From Ceratodon purpureus (Eukaryota > Streptophyta > Bryopsida > Pseudoditrichales > Ditrichaceae): a stretch of 64,000 nucleotides of DNA. The translations under genes and the position numbers were made by a program. The notes under the pieces were generated by a model, which ran no database searches, had not been told where the DNA came from, and saw nothing but the letters and a program-made list of their open reading frames with translations. Every line of letters starts with the position of its first letter. The stretch's first letter is position 1. The stretch spans positions 46,057,611 through 46,121,610 of the forward strand of contig CM026426.1 of assembly GCA_014871385.1 (NCBI GenBank), in the 5' to 3' direction. Shown piece after piece: positions 1 through 10,706 of this stretch.

Positions 1-155
1 CAAATCAGGAATGAAGAGGATAAGCAAAGAAAGAGAACATAATAAATTATTTATATAATATTTTGAAAAACAAAGAGATAAGCATAAATAATGATGAAAC
101 AATCATGAAAAAATCTATACTTATTAAGATAGAAATATAGATAAATTTATTTTTT

Positions 156-198
<43 letters not shown>

Positions 199-1300
199 AA
201 GTACTACTGAGTACATAACGAAGATTAAAAATGACTTAAAAAATAATTTAACATAGGCTTCCAGTAGTAAAAATGAAAAAACGACACATATTCAAAAACA
301 GCACAGAGAACGCAACTACTATACATATATCACACATTTATATTCGAATTTGTAACATGTTGTTTTTACTAAAATACTAACAGGAATGAATCGGCACCAT
401 ATTGAATTTAAGCATGTTATTTTTCAAGGACATAGTGTTTTGAAAATTTTACCAAAGTCTTTGAAATATATTGAAGTATTTGTTTTTTTAAAAGCAAAAT
501 GTTACCTCTACATTTTTGCATTCAAATAATCTCAAGTTATCTTGTTTTATGTAATTTGTTATGAAATTCATATTGGAAAAAAAAATGTGATGTATAATAG
601 TAGGCATTTTTCATTTTATTTTATTTTTTAAAAAATGAGTTTTGAAGGGTAGTGCTTTGAATGCACTGTTTAGTTTGCAAGCTTCTTCAAATTGTGAAAC
701 ATGTGTACCAAATTATGTATATCTCAAGCCTTGTGCCAAAATTGTATGAAATTGGGCTACATGAAAGATTATGAGTACAATATTGTTCACGGTTTTATTG
801 CACAAGAGAAAGAAATTTCCATCAACAAAAGAAATGGAGTCGTTTAAAAGCCTATAAGCAGAAGAGGTGCATGATCACATTGCTATGCTGGATATTGCTT
901 ACATAATCCTCTAATTATTTGTTATAGAATGTTTGATTTGCTTATTGAACTGAGCTTATTTGGTTTACTATTATGTTTGTGCACAAAGATTGGTCAAATT
1001 TGGCAAATGGACATCTGGTATTTGCCAGCAATGTCATTCATATATAAATTCTTCTTCAAATTCTTCCTCACTCTCTTCTTCATTTTCTTTCTCATTTTCC
1101 TACTCGATTTTTTTACTACTACAAAAATGAAGGTTCATGATTTATTTTTTAAAATTTTTAATATTACAAAAAACGTAGAACAAATTTTTTAAATCTAAAT
1201 TATTGAATTTTACTTTGGTTGTAATTGTATGTAAATGGGTCATTTCATGCTCAAATGGGACAGAGTAAACAATGTCTTGGAGAGAATAAGTATTGTTTCA
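1..1300. other. AT-rich DNA without a recognisable gene
   Basis: Very AT-rich sequence with no long coding frame. It contains a poly-A run at about 160-197, directly after a T-rich stretch. The one open frame, at 929-1192, is dominated by Phe, Leu and Ile from T-rich codons and is probably spurious. I see no transposon ends or RNA gene here. Confidence 0.6.
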
Positions 1301-1460
1301 AAACCGTGTTGAGAGAAGCCTCGACTTCTTCAATCACTCATAATTGATGCCAGAGCGTGAAGAGATCGCTTCTCTATTTTAAAGATCATTGTGCCAGAAA
1401 GAGATAATGACCGGTTATATTTTCAGCTTAAGGAAACAAACTTGGCTATATGTTTGATGC

Positions 1461-1712
1461 ATGCTTGGCTGCAGAGCTCTTGGAAGTTTTTGCCCTGTGG
1501 GAGAGACTCTAATTGCACTCTCGAAGACATGGGACAATCTTCATAGCAATATCAAAGGCAACAAAGATATGGTCGTTGACTTTAGAAGAGCTATGGTTAG
1601 GAATATTTACGCTGACAATCAAAGCCTAGAGCACATTTCTACCACCAACGGCAAGAGGATATTGTTGTTGAAGTGCAACCTTGCAATATTATTTGGTGTT
1701 GAAACTGCATAA
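1461..1712 (+). CDS. Short unrecognised open frame, possible exon fragment
   Basis: An 83-codon frame of balanced composition inside an otherwise AT-rich, codon-poor stretch. The local base composition (about 1,310-1,690) is clearly less AT-rich than its flanks, which is why I keep it. I recognise no domain. It ends at a normal stop just before the sequence returns to AT-rich DNA. It could be a remnant exon of a host or transposon gene, or a chance frame; no splice structure was established. Confidence 0.2.
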   Translation: MLGCRALGSFCPVGETLIALSKTWDNLHSNIKGNKDMVVDFRRAMVRNIYADNQSLEHISTTNGKRILLLKCNLAILFGVETA

Positions 1713-4700
1713 ATATTTTGTAATTTGCTTAGAAATTATTGGTGCTTATTTATCGAGAATGTAAGTTTTCACACCCTAACATGAATGATTTAATAAACTA
1801 ATCATAAAAAAACTATGAACTCATAGGCATTTTGAATCAAAATGGTGTCCTGATAATGAAGATCGTATTGAGGACCGTAATGTTATAATATATACAATTT
1901 ATACAGAGATAAGTTTTCAGAATTTTTTGTGTGTAAAGATTCAATGAATTTTACCACAATCAATAATGAGTATTTTATTGCAGTAATTTAAGAGTTTTGA
2001 GTTTTCATAGTCGTAAAATGGTGGGTTCTTGATAGTAACTCTTGCTTGGTTGCATAGATGATGAGGATATGTTGAACGTGGTACTCTTAGCTCCTGAAGT
2101 GAAGAATTTGATTTTTATTCTTCATGTTCGCCATTCCATTGAACCATGTACATATGCAGAAGATCCTCAATCAAACTGCACAAGACAAGCTGAACAATCT
2201 TTGCCGAGCGAGTTTTGTTGAGCATGTATTCTTGCGTGTAATTACCACATTGACATAAACAACAATGACTTCTTCCATTTCTCATTAAGTATAATGTAAT
2301 CAGAGTTCAATTAAATTAATTCAATGGAACGTCTTAATTCTTATTTAGTATGGAACTGTTTTTTATATAACTAACGCATAACAAAATTAAATGGATACAA
2401 ACTCTTAAAAAAAATTTAAAAAAATATGTCAACAACAGAATTTAAAAGACAAGAAAGGAAATTGAGAAAAAAAAAATTTTTGGAAACATTTAGGACATTA
2501 TTTAAGACAATTTAACTAAAACTTACCAACGCTTATATGTACATGTAACTTGCATGTACTTCTATTGTATCAACATTGAATGAAAATCATAAAGAATTAA
2601 GTACTTATTACTAAAAAACTTTGTATACTACCAATAAAGAACTTTACATTTAGAAATCACCTACAATTAGTTACATTTAAAACTATAATTAAAAAAAAAA
2701 CATTTATATCTAGTCATTTTTCATGATTGCAAGTGATTTAAATATTAAAACTATAATTCTCTATTTACACAATGAAAAATATTAGTAATGAAGTTCGTTA
2801 GAATTGCCCAATTAAATATTAATAAATATTTATTTGAAGTGATAACATCACAAGAACAAATCTTAGATTACCGTAGGCCTCGACCAGGAATTAAAATATT
2901 ATTATTAAATTATTGTATTATACTATATATGTCCACACATGTTTTTCAATTTTGAAGTAAGATTTATGAAAATAACTATGTAAATTAAAAATTTAACATA
3001 TCTTACTTATGTAAATTAAAGAGCTTGAACAAATTAAAGAACAATTTTTAATCATATCTTACTTATGTAAATTAAAAATTTAACAACAAATCATTTTTTC
3101 AAAAACAAGTTTATTGTAATTGCATTAGAACTATGTCTTTTTGAAGTTAGTGTTTTTATGTTGAGTTTTTGCCCATTTATAAACACACATACTTCATTAA
3201 TATTTTCAATATAATTTTCAAAACTATCTACATTTCAAAATAAAATGAAACACAAAAATATTCCACAAAAAGATACCAATTTGAATCATTTAATATTTCT
3301 TACAACAAAAACACTTAAACTTTTCTCTATGTTTTTTTAACATTTTTTCCATTTTTGATATTAATTTATTATCACATATGTTTTATGCATGTTGATTAAG
3401 TATTAAATATTGTATCGCAGTAAGCATTTTTTAATTGTCAACTTTCTACATAAATTAGAAGTCCTAGTGGAATCAATTTTCATTCTTTTTTTTAATCCAT
3501 TTAAGTTTGGAATTCTCATTACAATATGCATGAATGTGAATCTCATATTACTATCTAATACTTCCATCATCGTATCCTTTTATTTGTTTTTAATTTTCAA
3601 AAAAATCTATAATAATTTCAAATTTACATTGACATTACAATTAACTATTCATGCATATATATATATATATATACATGCATATATACATATATACATATAT
3701 ACATATATACATATATATATATATTATTTTTTATTTTTATTTTTTGAATTTCTCTTTTGTTAATTTTTATTTCAAGTTTCTTTTGCTTTTATTATTTATG
3801 GTTTTTATGTTCAAATGCGCAAATTCCTCCACCTCTATCAGTTCACAGCCAAAATATCTAGTATATCCTATTTTTATACTTCTATTGTCATCATTTTTTT
3901 CAACTTTCTTCTTTTGCCTTACTTTATAGAGAATCTGATTGCCTATATTGTTCAATTACATTTTTAGAAAATTTATTCATTTTTGGTTAAATTATTGTTT
4001 CCTTTATTGAAAATATTAATAATGTATATATTTTTTTTTACTGAATAGAGTGTTGGCTTGATGGGTGTAGTGTACAACCTTTTCATTGATGAACACTCGG
4101 TTTTCTTTAAATTGTTGATAAAGATTATTATAATTATTTTATTTTGTAAAATCTACTCACTTTTCATTGGCATTTCAAGACTGTTATTAGTTTTTCATTT
4201 TATCTTAGTATATTATTGGTTTAATATTTTCTTAAAACATACTAGTTTACACCTCCTATATTATTCAGCACTATTCAATATATATATTTTTTGTATTTGT
4301 CTATACTTTTTTTTAGGATTGTTATCCTTCATTTTATACATGGTTTTAGCCTCTTTATTTGAAGTACATTTTGAGCCGAGTATTTTTAAATTACTATAAG
4401 ATAATTGGTACTTCTTCCTCGACGAACGATGACTCTTGGGCTAATAGTGGCTTTAGCATAAATTAAATAAAATATAACCACTTTCTTAAACATTCTAATA
4501 TGAAATACAATTTCTCATTTCAAGATTAAATCACACCTATATCTTCGATCAATAATTCCTTTCTTTGTACACATATACCTTTAATTTAATAAGTATTTCA
4601 ATGTATTTATTTAAGCTTCTTACCATTCTCTATATTTTTACAAAATTTCATTTCATGCTGCAATACTGTAAATTCACCCTGTTCGATTTCAATAATTCAT

Positions 4701-5194
4701 TTACTGAAACTATACATATATCACATAACATTTCATGTACGTATGTCCTCAATCTGAATATGGTATTATCAAACACACCATATCAGAGTTTTATATAATA
4801 AACCAAACAAAGTTTGGCCAATCATAAGTCCTCCCTGGTTCTTCTTCCCCAGCAACAAAATATCACGTAACATCCTAGACTATAACTCACTGTCCACCAA
4901 GCACATCTGCACCTAACATTCACAGAATTACTCGACTTTAATTTCCGGTGTGATCACATTGTTCCGATGAACTACATCTTCCCACAGTAATTTCCAGTGC
5001 CATGGCGACTGGTTTCCTCACAGTGTAAAATCATAGAGACTTATGCAGTTCTAGGATATGAAAAGGAAAGGATTATTTCTCCGGTATGAGCAAGAGCCTG
5101 AAGCCATCGCCATCTGCGCGCAATGTGGGACCTTACAAGACTAAAGATACAGGTCCCAGGTATCTATACAAGATACGGTCACGCCATTTAGAAA
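1713..5194. other. AT-rich DNA without a recognisable gene
   Basis: Long AT-rich region. Open frames at 3,410-3,929 and 4,058-4,399 are made of Ile/Tyr/Phe-rich low-complexity translation and look spurious. A motif ending in CTTATGTAAATTAAA recurs near 3,003, 3,060 and just before. From about 4,800 the composition becomes more even as the CACTA element approaches. No gene supported. Confidence 0.55.
3650..3726. repeat. (AT)n / (ACATAT)n microsatellite
   Basis: Pure alternation of TA dinucleotides followed by repeated ATACAT hexamers, then TA again. It produces the Ile/Tyr-rich frames seen on both strands here. Confidence 0.9.
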
Positions 5195-5226
5195 CACTAG
5201 TGGAAACATAGTCTAACTACACCGGA
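5195..5226 (+). repeat. Left terminal inverted repeat of CACTA element
   Basis: 32 bases beginning CACTAGTGGAA and ending ACACCGGA. Matched by the right end with four mismatches. Confidence 0.92.
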
Positions 5227-6116
5227 CTTGTACACCAAAAAACAGAAACGGTGTACATCTATTCCTGTGAACTCAACGCCATTGGTCGACTTTAGTTTTC
5301 GGTGTAGTTGAGGGAGGCCAGCGGTCTGACTGCGTCACGAGTAAGATACTGAAAGTATGCCAATTATACGAACCAATGAGAGAGAGGGTGAAGCCGAGAT
5401 TCACTCAATGCTGTGTCAGTTCACCTTCCTGGAATCGCGCGGGTTATCATTTACCACATGACGGTAGAAGTTGCTGGGGAGATGAACTCGTACAACTGCT
5501 CCAATTTTATTTCATCTGCTTTTTTGCTTGTTCATCGCCTGCGTTTACCGAGCTACCGTCATCAAGGATAACTCGACCTTGTGACTTAGTCACACCGGGT
5601 ATCAGAGCAACATCAACAACGAGTTCAGCCGATGAGGAACTCTAACGACTAACTGTTCCGAGCTACGACCGAGTACATATGGGATACTTCCCCTTGCAGT
5701 TCACTGTCTTCCGAGTTCACTCTTAAAGTTCAGTATCCTAAGCAGAGCACTTGTTAAATTCTCAAAGTCTGTAGGGGACTGCAGTGATCTATAACAAGAG
5801 TCTAACAAGTCCAAAGGAAAAACGTATGAGTGCCAATCAAAAAAAGTACCCCAAAAAAAACTGAATGTGTAACAAAGCAAAGGAGCTGCAGAGAGAGTTG
5901 GTTTATGTGACGAACTACATTTTCAACACAATCACACGTCTGCACTACGGCTATGATCATTTTGTACTTCGGACTTCAGAGGTCTGCCAGGACGTCTGCT
6001 ACCGCCTTCATTTTCTTCAAGGATTCATCGAGTGTTTCCCGTTTCTTGATGTACAGTTCTTCCGCACTTGACAATTCCGCCACGGTCTTCAGAAGACGGT
6101 CATTGTGACGTTTCTG

Positions 6117-6803
6117 CTAATACTCCCAAGAACTCAGTCGAGATACGGATACTTCCAAATTCGCGAACCAGGAGTCCACTAATTTAGCACAGAGCCGTGT
6201 GAAGTTCGCAATCGCAGTCTTGTGCTCTTTCAACGTTACAAGAGATTCATTGAATCGTGCTGCAGCGTATACCTCCCGAGCTCTCTCGTACTCCTCTGTA
6301 GTTCGAGCATGGCTGTCCGTTTTCTCAGCAACCTTCCGTGCTAGATATTTCTGTTTCTCTCGCTCCTCCAGTACACGTGCTCGGAGGATGTGAACGGGCT
6401 TAAATGCGTCGTGCTTCGCCTCAATATACTTCATACGCTCCTCCTCAACAACGTCGGTGAACGTGGATCGAAGGTGCAGCATCCCGGACGCGGCATCCGC
6501 GTTGAGTGCCGTGTTTAGGCACTTGCTTGATTCGCCCCGTTCTACGGGATTTACCGCATCCGCATGAAGTCCCTTCTTCTTCTTCCCTCGGCTCCGTCTG
6601 TCAAGCTCATCGCGTGAAGGTGATGTTGGTGTAGGGCATGGACGACGACGAGGTATCGCATGCTGCGGCTGATCCCGCTCACGGTTCGACGGGTCGCCTT
6701 CCTCCGATTTCGCGAAAGTGCGATACGGCTGCGTCAACCAGGTCGAGCAAGAACGCAATGGTGGAGGGTAAGCAATCAACCACAGAACGTAACTCGTACA
6801 CAC
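6117..6803 (-). CDS. Coiled-coil protein encoded in the CACTA element
   Basis: 228-codon frame on the minus strand near the left end of the CACTA element. The first ~90 residues are basic and proline/arginine-rich, with the run RSRGKKKK. Residues ~110-210 are rich in E, K, A and R with heptad-like spacing (for example EEREKQKYLARKVAEKTD), suggesting a coiled coil. I recognise no catalytic motif. It lies downstream of the TNP2-type exons on the same strand, so it may be the last exon of that gene or an accessory protein. The true start is uncertain because it may be spliced. Confidence 0.45.
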   Translation of the reverse strand: MCTSYVLWLIAYPPPLRSCSTWLTQPYRTFAKSEEGDPSNRERDQPQHAIPRRRPCPTPTSPSRDELDRRSRGKKKKGLHADAVNPVERGESSKCLNTALNADAASGMLHLRSTFTDVVEEERMKYIEAKHDAFKPVHILRARVLEEREKQKYLARKVAEKTDSHARTTEEYERAREVYAAARFNESLVTLKEHKTAIANFTRLCAKLVDSWFANLEVSVSRLSSWEY

Positions 6804-7030
6804 GGAGGGGACTCTGAAGACGTGCTAATCAAAATCAAGAGTTCAATGGACGAGCAACACAGACACGTGAGCCTAAATTTCAACCAAGAGCACTCTCATA
6901 GAACATTGACAACACAAAGCAGTCATTCTAAGGCGATCCTGGTTTAGGGTACATACAGTATGGCCAATCAAACAAATGAAAAGAGGAAAGTCAGCACGCT
7001 TAAGGACATTGCAAATACAGGAGGAGAAGT

Positions 7031-7453
7031 TTAGGTAACGACCTTCAAATGTGTGCGAGGTCTTACAATCTTTAGTGGCTCCAGCGGCATTTCCAAGTTC
7101 TCAAACTTAGGAAGAACTCTCGGTATTCCCGTGGTCGATTGCCAGGGGTGGGTCTGCTTGTAGCCGAACTCCGCCCAATTGACGTCACAGCAGAGTGCTT
7201 CCAACAGCAAACCGCGAGCAAAATGAAATGGAAGCTTACCCCCCACTGGCCATGGAAGCTGGAGAACTCGTGTGAACAACTCCTTTGCGTACTCTGCATA
7301 CTCAGGATTATCATGGTCGTTGAATGTGTACTGGCCCGATGCAGAACGTGGTCCCCAGAATGCGGCCATAGTTCGGCGGCTTGGCATAAACTCAGTAGGA
7401 GTCACCGTTGGAAGGAATCCGGAGTTCCTCAGCCGCATATAGGAGTTCCTCAA
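7031..7453 (-). CDS. Unrecognised ORF downstream of the TNP2 fragment
   Basis: 140-codon frame on the minus strand whose start overlaps the end of the TNP2-type frame in another phase. It reads through a tryptophan- and proline-rich sequence (AAFWGPRSASGQYTF, LPWPVGGKLPFHFARG). It lies where the catalytic core of a TNP2 transposase would be expected, but I cannot align it to that core. It may be a diverged part of the transposase, or foreign sequence joined in by an internal deletion. Confidence 0.4.
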   Translation of the reverse strand: MRNSYMRLRNSGFLPTVTPTEFMPSRRTMAAFWGPRSASGQYTFNDHDNPEYAEYAKELFTRVLQLPWPVGGKLPFHFARGLLLEALCCDVNWAEFGYKQTHPWQSTTGIPRVLPKFENLEMPLEPLKIVRPRTHLKVVT

Positions 7454-8594
7454 CCTGACAATCTCGGACAGGTTGTCAGATTCTTGAATTCTTCACCCCT
7501 GAATAGGATACATGTGCTTGGACTGGGACAGCAATGTATGGTATCATATGCCAAACCAAGTTGCTTGAGTATCTTGGAAGCCTGATACTCATTGCGAGGC
7601 AAAGAATTGGCTACGGGAAGCATACTCCTGCTGAGAATTAAAAAAATTTCGTTCACCAAGGCATTCGAAGCATTATGTGTACGTAGGCAGTTCAGGAGCA
7701 ATAGAGTACCACCAAGCTGGGTCAATCCTGAACCAGGAAACAGAGGGGTACGTGCGCTTTCTTCAAAGAGCTGTTCCCGGGATGGCTCCGCACCGTCCAT
7801 AGCCGGCAAGTCATCATCTGGTTGCTCTTCGTCTTGAGCCCTACCGTCGTCAGCCTCCATTGGAACATCTCTCCGGAGCGCACCATCCTCATTTCTTCTT
7901 AAATTATCACCAGCTTCATCCTCTACGTTGGGCTGAAATTCATTCTCATTCTCCAGCGGTATCTCCACACCGTCTCTATCGTCATACACGTTTCCTACCA
8001 AGTCGTCGTATATGTGCAGAGTGTGTTGTACTAATCCAGCCATGTCCAGCCCCTCATCCAATCGCCTCGCTGGAACCCGGGTGACCTCTGGTCCCCTCCT
8101 CCCATACTCCTCTCTAATCTCCATATCCCACTCTCCATCAGAGTTGTCTTGCTGGAAACCCTATTCCTCCCCGAAGAGAACATCCTTCATTCAGTTCGAA
8201 ATATAGACTCAAGGCACAATTCCCCAAAAATCCCAAATGCCGATCACTATCCAGGGTGTATGCCTGAGAAACTCACCTGGGTGGATCCTCTGTGAGCAGG
8301 ATGCCTTCCGTAACGACGTAGGTGTTAAGTCACAACAGCTCTAAAGCGCCTCGAATGGTTCTCTCCTAAGCAAACGTTGCATGGACAGACTCGCCGTCTG
8401 AGTCCTAACTGGTCTGCCTGCTCCTCCTCTCTCATCGCCAACTTCGCATCTCTGGCCTCCACCCTTCTCCTATCAGTGATAGGCAAACGGTCCTCCGTGA
8501 TTCCACCTTCCATTGCTTCAGCTTGAAATATACCGGTTAGGTCTGCATACTTGTGACGCTCGAATCGACTCTGCTTCCAAAACCATGAACCCAA
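7450..8594 (-). pseudogene. TNP2-type CACTA transposase, N-terminal part
   Basis: TNP2 is the DNA-cleaving transposase of CACTA elements. The upstream exon (8,594-8,325) contains RRVCPCNVCLGE, the cysteine-rich motif found near the N terminus of TNP2. The downstream exon (8,124-7,450) has an acidic linker and then a helical segment (LLNCLRTHNASNALVNEI) leading to LGLAYDTIHCCP, CILFRGEEF and TCPR. These match the known lead-in to the Transposase_21 domain, G-L-x-Y-x-x-I-H-x-C-P. The frame stops just there, so the catalytic domain that should follow is absent. This suggests a non-autonomous element. The second CACTA block at 36.8-39.6 kb carries the same segment followed by the core, which supports the assignment. 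Confidence 0.75.
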
Positions 8595-8878
8595 CGCCAG
8601 CTCTTTCTATATCGACGGAATTCATCCATAAAAAGAGTACTTGTGAGTCTGGTACTCGGAAGAATGGGCGACTCAATTACTTTTGCCAAAATTATGAAAT
8701 ATCGTCTTTATTCATAGATGATCGCATGGAAGGACATTTCAAGTGAGACCACAAGAATCTACATATACAGAAGTCCATAAGACTCGGTGGAAGCCTCGTT
8801 CTTCGTGGGCGTATTGCTAGATATCAGAGGATCATATTGCAAGTCTAAGTCAACTGTGGCTTCTATCCATCTGCGATC

Positions 8879-9568
8879 TCAATGCTGTGGCAAGAACGTT
8901 GCACCTAGAATATTCACTAACTCCGCCGTAGTGGTATCGGACACACCGAACTGCATACACACAGCGTGGACGATGATGACAGTCGCGAAGAACTCCAAAA
9001 TGTTTGCCCAGGCCGAGTATAACTCTTCAGTCCAAACAGAGGACCGAATGTCGTGAACTTCACTTCGTGACACTCTGCGTCGAAGGTCCCCTGCAACGCT
9101 CACGTTCCACAGTGAAGGCGGTTCAAGACCTGGCATAGGATCGGTGACGCTGAGCTCCAGATTGCCCTCCTCTAGCACAGGGAGATCATCGTAAAAATCT
9201 TCAGATTGAACAATGCCGAAGCCTCTTTCTGCGTACACTACATCACCCACAGACAGTGTCCTTGTCACGTTGTCCTCATTCCTCCCCCCATCTTCGTGAA
9301 GTAGAAGAACGTGGTTCCCGATCTCATGTCCCTGAGCAGCGATCACTAAACATGTTGGGACTAGTGACTCTGAATCGAACGCCGGATCTCTTCCGGTGAT
9401 ATTTGTTGCTACGTCGCTACCCCCGTCGCTTAATGCGCCCTCGCGAGACTCTATACTCCGCAGGTGCTCATCTAATTCGCTGAAATTCCAGATCGACACA
9501 ATTTCTCCATTATCGTCCTCACGGCAAAAACCCAAACGCACCAATGTCCTTGGACTCCACCCCTCCAT
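8879..9568 (-). CDS. Unrecognised ORF with TNP2-like C-terminal segment
   Basis: 229-codon acidic frame, the first on the minus strand of the CACTA element. The last ~50 residues (FFATVIIVHAVCMQFGVSD, ending in FLPQH) resemble by eye the helical segment preceding the TNP2 core in the second CACTA block (VVVIMTMCTTHGVSN, ending in LLPKG). This suggests a diverged duplicate of that region or an N-terminal exon. No motif is seen in the first 170 residues. The diverging plus-strand TNP1 gene starts about 1.1 kb away, so the region between may hold a shared promoter. Confidence 0.4.
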   Translation of the reverse strand: MEGWSPRTLVRLGFCREDDNGEIVSIWNFSELDEHLRSIESREGALSDGGSDVATNITGRDPAFDSESLVPTCLVIAAQGHEIGNHVLLLHEDGGRNEDNVTRTLSVGDVVYAERGFGIVQSEDFYDDLPVLEEGNLELSVTDPMPGLEPPSLWNVSVAGDLRRRVSRSEVHDIRSSVWTEELYSAWANILEFFATVIIVHAVCMQFGVSDTTTAELVNILGATFLPQH

Positions 9569-10700
9569 AACTTTTCGAAACTACACTGTGGAGGAACTGG
9601 ACCATGCTAAGGACCCCAAGTCGATGACGCACACCGATTCTAATGTCCATGATCCATATAATGGCTTATGCAGACTATCCTGAACCTGGGTTCCCGTCGT
9701 TCCCCATCCCAGCGCCGTCACCTACCGCATACAAACCTAGCCTCAGTAAATGCCAGTATCCTGTCTCTCCCATTTCAGTAGTGCTCTTGGATCTTATACC
9801 CACTTTTCGCAAGGCAGCTCAGCGTTGTAGTTCACAAATAGTCGATCTCTTCTACGACCAACGTCGACACGACACTGCAATGTTCCATATTAGTAGAATA
9901 CTCTCTTTTCGCAGCACCGTCCTTCCCCCTACCTTTCCATAGGTCTATTTTCTCTATCCCTGCGTAGATATTCTCAAATCTACTGCGCCGCTCCATAACC
10001 CTAATGGAAATCGCAACAGGATGGCCGAAGAGATTGTATCTCGACCCCGATCCGTGGCCATCGAGTTCTTCATCACACGGGAGTTGCTCGCCGCCACCCT
10101 TCGATTGCGACTCCCCAACACAGTTCTCTTCACCAGACAGAACGACGACGATGGCGTTTCCTGCACGCATATCATCTTGCCCTATTGTCGATGGTCGAAG
10201 GACACCCCATCAGCTGCAAGGCCAGGTACGAACGTTTTTCTCAGTCCACAACGCTTGTTCTAACGGCATCTGAATTATAGAAATTTATCGAGCAGATTGA
10301 TAGTACATAGAACGTGACCACCTACCGGATACAAATTGGTCGGACCCTCAAGGTATGTGAAATCACGCACCTACTTTCAGGACGTTTGCAGTGACGCTCA
10401 GTCCGCGTTGGTGATATGTTCTTTAACATCTCAATTGTCGTCTTCATGCATTGTTTTGATACTGAGGTCTGTTTGGCTTGGTAGAGTCACTGATGTTATA
10501 TTTTATTTTCACTTCGTTATGCCAAGTACTCGAAATCCTTGATAAGAGTATCCGCAATTGTAATGGACAAAATTCATGTATTTTTTTCATCTTACTCTCG
10601 CAGCCATCACAGCGGACTCTGGTCGCGTCTCCCGTTGCTTCACACGTCCCACTGCAGGTTAGTCCGCCATATTCTGTTACTCAAAACTAGTCCCATCGAA
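9569..10700. other. Divergent intergenic region of the CACTA element
   Basis: About 1.1 kb between the outward-facing minus-strand ORFs and the plus-strand TNP1 gene. Several overlapping short frames exist on both strands (for example 9,832-10,170 minus and 10,021-10,263 plus), but none shows a domain or conserved pattern. A bidirectional promoter is expected by position only; no specific promoter motif was identified. Confidence 0.35.
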
Positions 10701-10706
10701 TTCCAG

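Noticed and set aside
159..197. Poly-A tail of a retroposed transcript
   Set aside because: No coding or repeat body is seen on either side and no target duplication; the whole area is AT-rich.
3410..4399. Membrane-protein genes
   Set aside because: The hydrophobic frames come from T-rich simple sequence (Phe, Leu, Ile, Tyr only) and overlap a microsatellite.
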